Below are positions 6,901-13,581 of a stretch of 16,243 nt of DNA, piece by piece (position 1 is the stretch's first letter; each line of letters opens with the position of its first letter). The DNA is from Candidatus Saccharimonadota bacterium. Its GTDB lineage: Bacteria; Patescibacteriota; Saccharimonadia; Saccharimonadales; EFPC-124. Both the position numbers and the translations under genes were made by a program. The notes under the pieces were generated by a model. That model was not told the origin of the DNA. It ran no database searches and saw nothing but the letters and a program-made list of their open reading frames with translations. The stretch lies in contig JAEHDC010000019.1 in assembly GCA_016880595.1 (NCBI GenBank), positions 1 to 16,243 of the forward strand. The letters run 5' to 3'.

Positions 6901-7548
6901 CTAACTAATTATTAGGTTCCTCTTGGCTTTTGGCATTGGCCGGCTAGAAGCATTGGCGCGATTTTGTTGGCTTTCTTTGGCGTAAGCGCGGTCGGCTGCT
7001 TTTGTGCGCGGTTCGGCAAGTTTTTTTAAGACGGCTTTTGCCTGTGTTCCGTAGGTATGTTTGCCGCTAATGACAACATAATTTTCCCTGATTGGCGCAA
7101 AAAAGCGTTTGCAAATTGAGGCAAAAATCTCTGGACTGATGCTTTGATTGAACTCATCGCCAGGTCGCTTTTGGCTACGCGCTGTGGCACGCCGTTTAGC
7201 CGTTGGCTCATCTGTTTGCACCCAAACTGTTAGCGTGTCATAACCAAAATGCGCTGCTAGCTGCCTAAGCTGCGAGCGGTCTTGTTGCGTGTTGCAAATA
7301 CCGTCAATAATTATTGTAGATTTGGTTTTTACAAGCTCGGTTAGTTGTTGTTCAGCGAGGCGTTTTAATAGGCCGTATTCTTGCAGGGAAAATTTAGGTG
7401 AATCAAAAATCTCAAACCTGATTTTATCTACAAAAACTAATGGTGCGCTAAATGTTTCTGAAAATTGCTTGGCAAAAAAACTCTTGCCAGCTCCTGGCAG
7501 GCCAATTACTAAAATAAGCAGCGGGCGAGAACAAGATAAAGATTTCAT
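6901..7548 (-). CDS. AAA/zeta-toxin-like P-loop kinase of unknown substrate
   Basis: This 215-residue protein opens with a Walker A motif GLPGAGKS (16-23) after a hydrophobic strand. VFVDKIRFEIFD follows, the position of the acidic residue and substrate loop in the predicted-kinase/zeta-like family. TIIIDGICNT is the likely second strand, and the lid region is arginine-rich (KRRATARSQKRPGDEF). The last 40 residues are basic and probably flexible. The substrate cannot be told from the sequence; small-molecule or nucleotide phosphorylation is usual. It shares an operon with the YgjP-like peptidase and starts from an extended -10 box with almost no leader. A broken relative lies at 15713-15901. 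Confidence 0.82.
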   Translation of the reverse strand: MKSLSCSRPLLILVIGLPGAGKSFFAKQFSETFSAPLVFVDKIRFEIFDSPKFSLQEYGLLKRLAEQQLTELVKTKSTIIIDGICNTQQDRSQLRQLAAHFGYDTLTVWVQTDEPTAKRRATARSQKRPGDEFNQSISPEIFASICKRFFAPIRENYVVISGKHTYGTQAKAVLKKLAEPRTKAADRAYAKESQQNRANASSRPMPKAKRNLIIS

Positions 7549-7559
7549 AATGCATTCTT

Positions 7560-7568
7560 ATTGTAGCA
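7560..7568 (-). promoter_or_regulatory. Extended -10 promoter of the kinase-peptidase operon
   Basis: Minus strand TGC-TACAAT lies 11 bases before the ATG at 7548. The predicted transcript would have about 5 untranslated bases, too few for a Shine-Dalgarno, and none is seen. Confidence 0.55.
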
Positions 7569-7607
7569 CGCGCTAGTTTGTTTTATAAATCCCTGGTTGG
7601 CAAAAAG

Positions 7608-8618
7608 TCAGGCTGCGACTTGATTGTACCAATTCATATTTGTTGGATCAAGGGTTTTGACCTCGCTAGAGTTTAGGTCAAACGAGCTAAGCGTTAGCCG
7701 GCTGTAGCCTGGTTTGTCGTGCATGCGTATATAGTAATTTCCATTGGAGAGGTCAGCGAGAGTTGACCACTGCGTGTAGTCGCAGTGATTTTCTTGTTGA
7801 CTGATTGGACGCGCAACTCCTTGCACAACATCAAAATTGTTAATTATGTGCTGCGTGGTGATGACCGCTTGCTCTGCATTTTCTGGCTGAAAAGCGCTTT
7901 GCGTCAGTGCTACTGCGCGGATAAATCGTGATGGCGGCGTAAAATCACCAGGCAGACCGAGCATGCCAGAGCCTTCGCCCAAAGCCTTGATGCCGACGCC
8001 GCTTAAATCTAGGCCGTTGGAGTTTTGCGGGCTTAAATTGACAAAATTTCGTAGGTTTATAAGATGCCAATCAAAGGTTGGAGCATTTGTTAGTGCGCCG
8101 AGCTTGTTGTCGTAGGTTTTTAGCTGGCCGTCAACGTACTCAAAAACTGCGCAGGCGCCAGATTTGTCATGGACAATGTAATGCAAATCGAGCGGAAAGT
8201 TTGCTGCTGCCGGACTCATGCTCCAAACCGTCACGTTTTGGAGCAGGCTTTTAGCTTCTTCAACATTTGCTGCTAAGCTCAAGATGTAATTCATTACGTC
8301 AATTTGCGCCACGGCGTTTGCCGAATTGCCCTCACTCACCCGTTGGTACTCTGTAAAACCAGGCAAATATAACGCGCCGCAGTACAGGCCAGATTCATTT
8401 ATGCCATCGCTAAGCTGTGGTTGATCTAGTGAGTTCATGCCAACATAACCAAACTTTGTTTGCCAGGATTTGCCAGACTGGTTGTTTGGCGCGCTGGAGG
8501 TTATCTTATAATTTCTTGGAAAAACGCACAATTTAGATTGTAAATTTATGCCAAGATCCATTGTACGACCAATTACAACAGATCCATCTTTTGCTATGAC
8601 TCGTAAATTTGTACACAT
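7608..8618 (-). CDS. Choloylglycine hydrolase/penicillin V acylase family Ntn amidase
   Basis: The family cleaves linear amide bonds (conjugated bile salts, penicillin V, some N-acyl homoserine lactones) with an N-terminal cysteine exposed after removal of Met. The 336-residue length fits. Catalytic positions are visible: Cys2 right after Met, Arg18 and Asp21 in GRTMDL, an Asn in DGINESGL (N74), Asn178 in LTNAPTFDWHL, and an Arg in PPSRFIRA (231 or 234). There is no signal peptide, so the enzyme is probably cytoplasmic. The substrate cannot be decided. It is transcribed alone from a divergent promoter region, with the -10 box exactly 6 bases before the ATG. It ends in TGA, showing UGA is a stop here. 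Confidence 0.9.
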   Translation of the reverse strand: MCTNLRVIAKDGSVVIGRTMDLGINLQSKLCVFPRNYKITSSAPNNQSGKSWQTKFGYVGMNSLDQPQLSDGINESGLYCGALYLPGFTEYQRVSEGNSANAVAQIDVMNYILSLAANVEEAKSLLQNVTVWSMSPAAANFPLDLHYIVHDKSGACAVFEYVDGQLKTYDNKLGALTNAPTFDWHLINLRNFVNLSPQNSNGLDLSGVGIKALGEGSGMLGLPGDFTPPSRFIRAVALTQSAFQPENAEQAVITTQHIINNFDVVQGVARPISQQENHCDYTQWSTLADLSNGNYYIRMHDKPGYSRLTLSSFDLNSSEVKTLDPTNMNWYNQVAA

Positions 8619-8624
8619 AATTTT

Positions 8625-8653
8625 AGTGTAAGCGTTTTGAGGCTGCTTTGCAA
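8625..8653 (-). promoter_or_regulatory. Promoter for a leaderless Ntn-hydrolase mRNA
   Basis: Minus strand TTGCAA (8653-8648), 17 bases of spacer, TACACT (8630-8625), then 6 bases to the ATG at 8618. With normal initiation 6-7 bases past the -10, transcription begins on the start codon. No Shine-Dalgarno is present. Confidence 0.65.
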
Positions 8654-8668
8654 AGTTAATTCTTGTTT

Positions 8669-8680
8669 GTTAATATTAAC
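8669..8680. promoter_or_regulatory. 12-bp palindrome between divergent genes, possible operator
   Basis: GTTAATATTAAC is a perfect palindrome in the 88-base divergent intergenic region. It sits just before the TATAAC box of the plus-strand gene and about 15 bases behind the -35 of the hydrolase. A regulator bound here could act on both genes. It is AT-rich, so chance is possible. Confidence 0.35.
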
Positions 8681-8681
8681 T

Positions 8682-8703
8682 TATAACATTAATAAAAAGA
8701 GGT
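8682..8703 (+). promoter_or_regulatory. -10 box and Shine-Dalgarno of the 145-residue gene
   Basis: TATAAC at 8682-8687 is followed by AGAGG (about 8699-8703) a few bases before the ATG at 8707. Unlike several neighbours, this gene has a leader and a ribosome binding site. No convincing -35 is seen. Confidence 0.45.
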
Positions 8704-8706
8704 ACT

Positions 8707-9144
8707 ATGCAGAACGAAATATTAAAAAATGCAGGCGAGCAAATCGGTAGCAACGCAAAATTTAGCCTACTCAGAGAAACGGGTCGCCTTAAAGACAAGA
8801 CGGCTTCGACGGCTGATGATGTGGTTGGATTTGATTACTTAGTTTCTGATGGTAGTACATGCTATGCGTTTTACGCAGCGAATCCACCGCTTGAAGGTTT
8901 AACAAAACCAACTCAAACCACCTGCCCTGTGGGCATTGCGGTCTTTGATGACTACAAAATTGACTATAAAGAAGCTGTTAATATTTTCCATACAGGCAAT
9001 TGGGGCTCAGAGTTTACTGCAATTTCTATTAGCAAACCACTTACGCCGGAAGTAACTGACCCGCTTTGGCGCATTATGTCAAGCATGGGAACCGAGGTTG
9101 TAATTAATGCCAACACTGGTGAAGTTGAGCAGCCTGGTAAATAA
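8707..9144 (+). CDS. Hypothetical protein, soluble, 145 residues
   Basis: I do not recognise the family. The protein has no signal peptide or membrane segment. It has short strands and acidic residues and ends with SSMGTEVVINANTGEVEQPGK. The ANTGEV element recalls the end of PepSY-like repeats, but the similarity is only a few residues. Two cysteines (in STCYAF and TTCPVG) could pair or bind something. It is transcribed alone, between a palindrome-bearing promoter and a strong terminator at 9165-9190, divergently from the Ntn hydrolase. The clean promoter, ribosome binding site and terminator make it a real gene even without a known function. Confidence 0.7.
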   Translation: MQNEILKNAGEQIGSNAKFSLLRETGRLKDKTASTADDVVGFDYLVSDGSTCYAFYAANPPLEGLTKPTQTTCPVGIAVFDDYKIDYKEAVNIFHTGNWGSEFTAISISKPLTPEVTDPLWRIMSSMGTEVVINANTGEVEQPGK

Positions 9145-9164
9145 CTTAACATCATCGTAACTTT

Positions 9165-9190
9165 AAAAGCCCGGTATTTGCCGGGCTTTT
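9165..9190 (+). terminator. Rho-independent terminator after the 145-residue gene
   Basis: AAAAGCCCGG / CCGGGCTTTT forms a perfect 10-bp stem with a 6-base loop and a T-run, 20 bases after the stop codon. The symmetric A and T runs mean it could also work on the minus strand. Confidence 0.9.
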
Positions 9191-9215
9191 GGCTTATGAG
9201 TTAAACCTAGGCATG

Positions 9216-9224
9216 TGCTAAGTT
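9216..9224 (+). promoter_or_regulatory. Extended -10 promoter for a leaderless WhiB-like mRNA
   Basis: TGC-TAAGTT is followed by exactly 6 bases and the ATG at 9231. No Shine-Dalgarno is present. The spacing equals that of the heliorhodopsin, the 329-residue protein and the Ntn hydrolase. Confidence 0.55.
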
Positions 9225-9230
9225 ATAACT

Positions 9231-12188
9231 ATGGAAAAGTCAGAATATGGTTGCGGTTTGCCAGATGAACGCAGTAAAAATATTTTCTCTGGGCGGTGTG
9301 TTGAGGATAAAAAAGAGTTATTTGCGCAATTGGATTACGGCGATATGGAGGTTGCAGCAGCCGCGCAAAAAGTATGTTACGATTGCGCGTGTTTAGAAAC
9401 TTGTCGCCAAAGAATTGATGAGCTGGACGAACATCTTACAGAAGCTGGTATTTCTAGCACGATTATTGGCGGTGAACAAACTAATCTGCCGCCAACGTCA
9501 GAGCTGGAACCGCTTAATGACGATGCTAGTTTGGCTCTGGCTAGCATACGTCGAGCAATCTGTTCGCGCCGTATAAATTTACATGGTGTCAGGAATGATG
9601 ATGAAAGCAATAAAATTGCAATGGACGCCTTGAAGTCGTTGTCAGCAGAGCTGACCGCAGATTTGGATCAAGAAAGAGCCGCAACTCTAGCCTGTAAAGC
9701 AATATATTCTTACAACCGTGCTCGGGCGCGACAACGACAGCGCAAAGATATCGAGTTAACAAGCAGCGAGATAATTAGCGGAATTGTTACACAGTATGCC
9801 GCGGACATAGTAGAGGCTAAACAAATAATTCCACGCAATGATACGCGAATATATTCCGTGGCGCTTTGCAACAATCCACAGGATTTAGCGCAAGATATTG
9901 GAGAACTTACTGTCAGTTCAATTACAAGTCCTAAAGTAATCCTTGACTCAGTTTTTAATAATCCGGCGTGCTATAAAGAGAAAGTACAAAATTATGAGGC
10001 AAGGACGAGATATTTAAGAGCTAGACTTACACCGATTTTGCGAGAAGAGGTTGGCGGCAACTTTGACTTTTCTGAAACTGCACAGCGAATTTTGTGCAGG
10101 TCAAAAGGTGTTGAGCTTGAAGCTCGCGCCAGGGAAATGCTTAGCTCAGTGGCTGAGCATATTCCTAGCTATGGTCGACTGGTTGTCTCTGGTCAAGGCA
10201 AATATACCTTGCATACTGATGAACCGCGCGTAAGATCATATGACTCAGATTTGGAACAAGCTCGCATTAATTTTCCAGACGTACCGTTGTATATTATTAA
10301 ATATCTTAAAGATAATTGCAGTTGCGGTTTGTTGGAGGATAGTTTAGAGCAATTTTGCGCTGCTCGCAACTTCATATCACCATTCGTTGATCATGTTGGC
10401 GGTGCAGAATGGGTTGTGAATAAAATTGCACGCGTCGCCAAAGGCAATGAAGATGCGCTGGAGCGCGCAAAGGTGTGGCGCCGCGAATTTATGCGCTTAA
10501 AAGATAAACACAATGATGATTCTGGCATCACTATGCGTAATATGATGCAGGCAGCATTGTCGCCTTGGCCAGATGTTAGGCTAGAATGCTTGCGGGAACA
10601 TTACGAGATATCGCGCAGAGGGCTTACTCATGGCAATAAACTTATGACTAAATTCCGGCAGGCTGTTCGATTATTAAATCTTGAAGACGCTCCGTATTCC
10701 GAAGAAACAAGAGACATGATTAAAGGCGTTATTAAATCTATGGATCAGGAGCAACTTGATGGCTTGAGCGTAAGATTGCTTCCTACGATTTTTGCGCGTT
10801 ATATAAAAGCATTCGAGACATTTTTTCCAAATTCCGACCTAAGCATGTGCGAATCAGCTTTAGTTGACGCTATTTTGGTTTTAGCAATTGATGCGCAAGC
10901 ATTTAAAAATCTTAAATTTACACATAGTAATAGAATCGCCCTGAGATATTCGCCTGCTGATCTCAGAGCTCTCATTGCCAGGTATGACAACGACCCAGAC
11001 ATAGATCTTACTACAATTAAGTGCGTGCTTCCAAACCACAAACATGAAAATTTTGGCCCGATAATTGGAAGGATTAAGGCTTATTCATCCTGGCTACGAC
11101 AGGAATATGGCAACAAATTGACACCTAGCCTTCGAAGAGAACTTGCGATGAAATATGGCAGCTCAACGCGTGATAATAATTTTAGCGCTGTTGATCGTTT
11201 AGAATCTCTGTCGGCAGCCGCAGAAGAAGTTGGCTATTCATGGCTAGTTGATGCTGATTTTCGCTATTTTGTAATGAAGAATTGCTCACCAGAAGTTGCA
11301 GTAGAAAAATTTACAAATTGGTGCGACGCCGTACAATCTGCAATTGACAAGTTTGGAGAACATAGATACTTTAAAGTTAATTATGGTAGAAAAAGTAGCC
11401 CAAGATCAATCAAAGAATTGGTACCGCAGGCTCGACCCGATTTGGCGGAACATGAAATCGAAGATTTTATAAGTACATGCAATCAAGCTATACGCGAGTT
11501 TAGGAGTGCTTGCGTAACAGAGCGTTTTGTAATTGAGTCTGTTCTTGATTATCGTTACAGTTACCGTAGTCGCATAGATGACCATGCCCGCAATATCCGC
11601 GAGATGCGAAATTATCTTGGTGACTGGGTAGAAGATGTTGTTGTGGCTTTTCTTGCTGGTCATGGAAAAAGACGATTTGACGTTGCGGATGAGTGGCTAA
11701 GAAGTTATCATCTCTTAAAAGAAAATTTTAAAGGTGAGATAAATATCGAGGATTGGATTGCTCAACGCGCTGCGACCTATCGTTTTATGGAATTTAAAAG
11801 AGCTAGATATCTTGCGGCATTGGCGAAAAACGGCAAAATTGGAACCGTAAGTTATGATGTGGATTTTAAATTTAATAATGGAAGCAGTCTCACACGTAAG
11901 GACAGTCTCACGAGTGGCGAGAGCGCTGCGCACTTCATAGACGAAGACCTAGAGCAGGCTGCCGAAGAAGCTCGCCAAAAGACCGAGAAAGTCGCTAAAC
12001 TAGTGGCGCCATTATCGCCAATCGAGCGCGCTGCTGTTGCAATTGTTTTTGGCGTATCCTTGCCTGAAAGTTTGGTACCTGATGAATTATTTGATGAGAA
12101 CGTCGTAAAAAGAGAGCTTAAAACATCTTATCTTGAGCGATACGTCATGGAGGTTTTAATTCCAAAGATACAGTCTACTCAACCGTAA
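9231..12188 (+). CDS. Very large protein with an N-terminal WhiB-like Fe-S domain; possible regulator
   Basis: The 985-residue protein begins with a WhiB-like pattern: GRCVEDKKELF (C23), then AQKVCYDCACLETC with C49-x2-C52-x5-C58, then IIGGEQT (78-84) at the place of the WhiB G-[VI]-W-G-G-x-T turn. WhiB proteins hold a [4Fe-4S] cluster through this cysteine set and bind the primary sigma factor; they are typical of Actinobacteria and their phages and are about 80-140 residues long. Behind the domain lie some 900 residues, mostly helical, hydrophilic and of no family I know. From about residue 840 the chain (FMEFKRARYL, an acidic stretch, then LSPIERAAVAIVFGV) resembles sigma factor region 4, but weakly. 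There is no signal peptide or membrane segment, so it is cytoplasmic. Its end overlaps the convergent inhibitor gene by 14 bases. Confidence 0.72.
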   Translation: MEKSEYGCGLPDERSKNIFSGRCVEDKKELFAQLDYGDMEVAAAAQKVCYDCACLETCRQRIDELDEHLTEAGISSTIIGGEQTNLPPTSELEPLNDDASLALASIRRAICSRRINLHGVRNDDESNKIAMDALKSLSAELTADLDQERAATLACKAIYSYNRARARQRQRKDIELTSSEIISGIVTQYAADIVEAKQIIPRNDTRIYSVALCNNPQDLAQDIGELTVSSITSPKVILDSVFNNPACYKEKVQNYEARTRYLRARLTPILREEVGGNFDFSETAQRILCRSKGVELEARAREMLSSVAEHIPSYGRLVVSGQGKYTLHTDEPRVRSYDSDLEQARINFPDVPLYIIKYLKDNCSCGLLEDSLEQFCAARNFISPFVDHVGGAEWVVNKIARVAKGNEDALERAKVWRREFMRLKDKHNDDSGITMRNMMQAALSPWPDVRLECLREHYEISRRGLTHGNKLMTKFRQAVRLLNLEDAPYSEETRDMIKGVIKSMDQEQLDGLSVRLLPTIFARYIKAFETFFPNSDLSMCESALVDAILVLAIDAQAFKNLKFTHSNRIALRYSPADLRALIARYDNDPDIDLTTIKCVLPNHKHENFGPIIGRIKAYSSWLRQEYGNKLTPSLRRELAMKYGSSTRDNNFSAVDRLESLSAAAEEVGYSWLVDADFRYFVMKNCSPEVAVEKFTNWCDAVQSAIDKFGEHRYFKVNYGRKSSPRSIKELVPQARPDLAEHEIEDFISTCNQAIREFRSACVTERFVIESVLDYRYSYRSRIDDHARNIREMRNYLGDWVEDVVVAFLAGHGKRRFDVADEWLRSYHLLKENFKGEINIEDWIAQRAATYRFMEFKRARYLAALAKNGKIGTVSYDVDFKFNNGSSLTRKDSLTSGESAAHFIDEDLEQAAEEARQKTEKVAKLVAPLSPIERAAVAIVFGVSLPESLVPDELFDENVVKRELKTSYLERYVMEVLIPKIQSTQP

Positions 12189-12612
12189 CCGTAAAGGCTT
12201 TTGACTCTATTTGGCTTGAATCACCTTCCCAAGAACGGCTATATATAAAATTGAGCGTTGTAGTCCCCTTGCCCGCCGCCTTAAATGTCCATTGTTCTTC
12301 TCCGCCAGCACCAGACAGATTTGAGTTTGAGGCAATATATTCGTTACCAACAGATGTAACCACGCTTTTGTTATATGCATCATTGAGCGACCAGCTGTAG
12401 CCAGTAGTTGCATTTGAGCTTAGCTCAATAGTAAATTCCTGACCGTTTTTAACAACAATGTTTTTTTGGTCTTCGGATATTACAATTTTTGAAGGATTAA
12501 CCATAAAATTAACGCAAAGTATTACACCGGCGCCCACCAAGATTACGGCCGCCGCAACAAGTGCTATAATCCACTCTTTTTTATTTTTAGACTCAGTAAT
12601 TTTTTTTGCCAT
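12175..12612 (-). CDS. Membrane-anchored chagasin-type (I42) cysteine peptidase inhibitor
   Basis: The protein of 145 residues has a short basic N-terminus, one membrane segment (about 14-37, IIALVAAAVILVGAGVILCV) and an outside domain of the chagasin/ICP family, which blocks papain-like cysteine peptidases by three loops. All three loops are visible: SNATTGYSW (NxTTG loop), LSGAGGEEQW (GxGG loop) and YSRSWEG (the RPW loop, with Ser for Pro). The ATG at 12612 is chosen over the GTG at 12624 because GGAG lies 6 bases before it. In a host-attached bacterium a surface inhibitor could protect against host or neighbour peptidases; that role is an inference. The gene is transcribed alone, convergent with the 985-residue gene. 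Confidence 0.85.
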   Translation of the reverse strand: MAKKITESKNKKEWIIALVAAAVILVGAGVILCVNFMVNPSKIVISEDQKNIVVKNGQEFTIELSSNATTGYSWSLNDAYNKSVVTSVGNEYIASNSNLSGAGGEEQWTFKAAGKGTTTLNFIYSRSWEGDSSQIESKAFTVTVE

Positions 12613-12635
12613 GTTAAACTCCACCTTATATTTTT

Positions 12636-12641
12636 ATTGTA
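12636..12641 (-). promoter_or_regulatory. -10 box of the peptidase inhibitor gene
   Basis: Minus strand TACAAT, about 24 bases before the ATG, is followed by AAGGTGGAG. This gene therefore has a leader and a ribosome binding site. No clear -35 is visible. Confidence 0.4.
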
Positions 12642-12683
12642 CGCTAAGTTTACTAAAATATTCAATGGATATTTTTTGCTGCG

Positions 12684-12771
12684 TATAATAATTGCGCGTT
12701 AGAAAGGAGTTCGTCTGGCCAACATGCGCCATTGGATGGCGTCGAGGGTAAGATCCTTGCTAAAAACCTAA
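12684..12771 (+). other. Plus-strand consensus -10 box followed by a tiny ORF, unassigned
   Basis: A perfect TATAAT (12684-12689) is followed by AAAGGAG (12703-12709) and a 15-codon ORF at 12724-12771 (MRHWMASRVRSLLKT). Its stop overlaps the end of the heliorhodopsin gene on the other strand. The Shine-Dalgarno is 14 bases from the ATG, which is too far; a CTG at 12715 would fit the spacing. A small hairpin, CGCCAT-TGG-ATGGCG (12727-12741), lies inside. It could be a leader peptide, a small RNA or a gene remnant. Confidence 0.3.
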
Positions 12772-13529
12772 GGCCGCAATGTTCCAGCAAAAACTTGCCA
12801 GGCCAACAGTGATTTGGCTACTAAACTCAAAATAATGTATGCGCGCTCGCCGTAGAGGTAGTCACGCCAAGGGCCAATCTTTTTGTACTGCAACAACATA
12901 TTAAGGGCAAAGCAGTTGAAGAATACAAATATCGATACAAATATCCAATACACAAACGCTGGCGCGCTGCTACCGTTCTCGGCGCCAAGCCACATATAAA
13001 AAGCAATTACCAGCCATGGAACAATGCCTGCAAGACATCCAATGATGTAGCTAAGCCAACTCGTCTTTCTGGTGGTCTGGTTAAACACTTCCATAACAAG
13101 TCCCATAAGACTCATGATCGCGGTAAGTGCAAAGATCATGACGAGGCTCGATAAATCATAAACGCCCACTAATAGCGAAATCGCCACCATCATAGTACTG
13201 GCGGATATAGCGTATTCAACCCAACGAGCTTTGTTTATGCCTCGTTTTAATCCTTGCTCGTACCAACGATAGTAGACGGACGCAATTACGGCATGGGCTA
13301 AAGCCGACATAAAGAAAAACGCAGCAACAAGCATGGGTAGCGAGAGTCTAAAGAGTGTGACCGTTGTGGGCTCGAGCTGCTGTGTTTGCGAGTTAAATTC
13401 TAAGTAGTTACCAGTGATGGGCAGATCAAATGATCGGCTTAACCAGAGAACTAGAAACCCTTGTGCGGCGTGCAGAACTGCCATAATCACATTGAATCTT
13501 CGCAATTTTATTGTTGTAATTTTCTTCAT
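12768..13529 (-). CDS. Heliorhodopsin
   Basis: Heliorhodopsins are seven-helix retinal proteins, inverted in the membrane relative to type-1 rhodopsins, with slow photocycles and no established pump activity. The length (253) and seven hydrophobic segments fit. The last helix holds the retinal lysine K239 in SLVAKSLLAWQVFAGTL, a strong family signature. The third helix has RWVEYAISASTMM with Glu105 at the counterion position. Histidines 20 and 79 are at the places conserved in heliorhodopsins. No key residue is missing. No carotenoid or retinal synthesis gene lies in the window, so the chromophore may come from elsewhere in the genome or from outside. It follows the 329-residue gene by 52 bases but also has its own extended -10 box 6 bases before the ATG. 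Confidence 0.95.
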   Translation of the reverse strand: MKKITTIKLRRFNVIMAVLHAAQGFLVLWLSRSFDLPITGNYLEFNSQTQQLEPTTVTLFRLSLPMLVAAFFFMSALAHAVIASVYYRWYEQGLKRGINKARWVEYAISASTMMVAISLLVGVYDLSSLVMIFALTAIMSLMGLVMEVFNQTTRKTSWLSYIIGCLAGIVPWLVIAFYMWLGAENGSSAPAFVYWIFVSIFVFFNCFALNMLLQYKKIGPWRDYLYGERAYIILSLVAKSLLAWQVFAGTLRP

Positions 13530-13535
13530 GATTTT

Positions 13536-13544
13536 ATTTTAGCA
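13536..13544 (-). promoter_or_regulatory. Extended -10 promoter for a leaderless heliorhodopsin mRNA
   Basis: Minus strand TGC-TAAAAT, then 6 bases (AAAATC) and the ATG at 13529. There is no Shine-Dalgarno and no good -35, as expected for an extended -10 promoter. Confidence 0.6.
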
Positions 13545-13581
13545 TAAGTGTGATGGGCGCAGTTAACTCATTTCATTATCG

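Noticed and set aside
12612..12624. GTG start four codons upstream for the peptidase inhibitor
   Set aside because: The GTG lies within the AAGGTGGAG ribosome binding region, so the downstream ATG is the better start.
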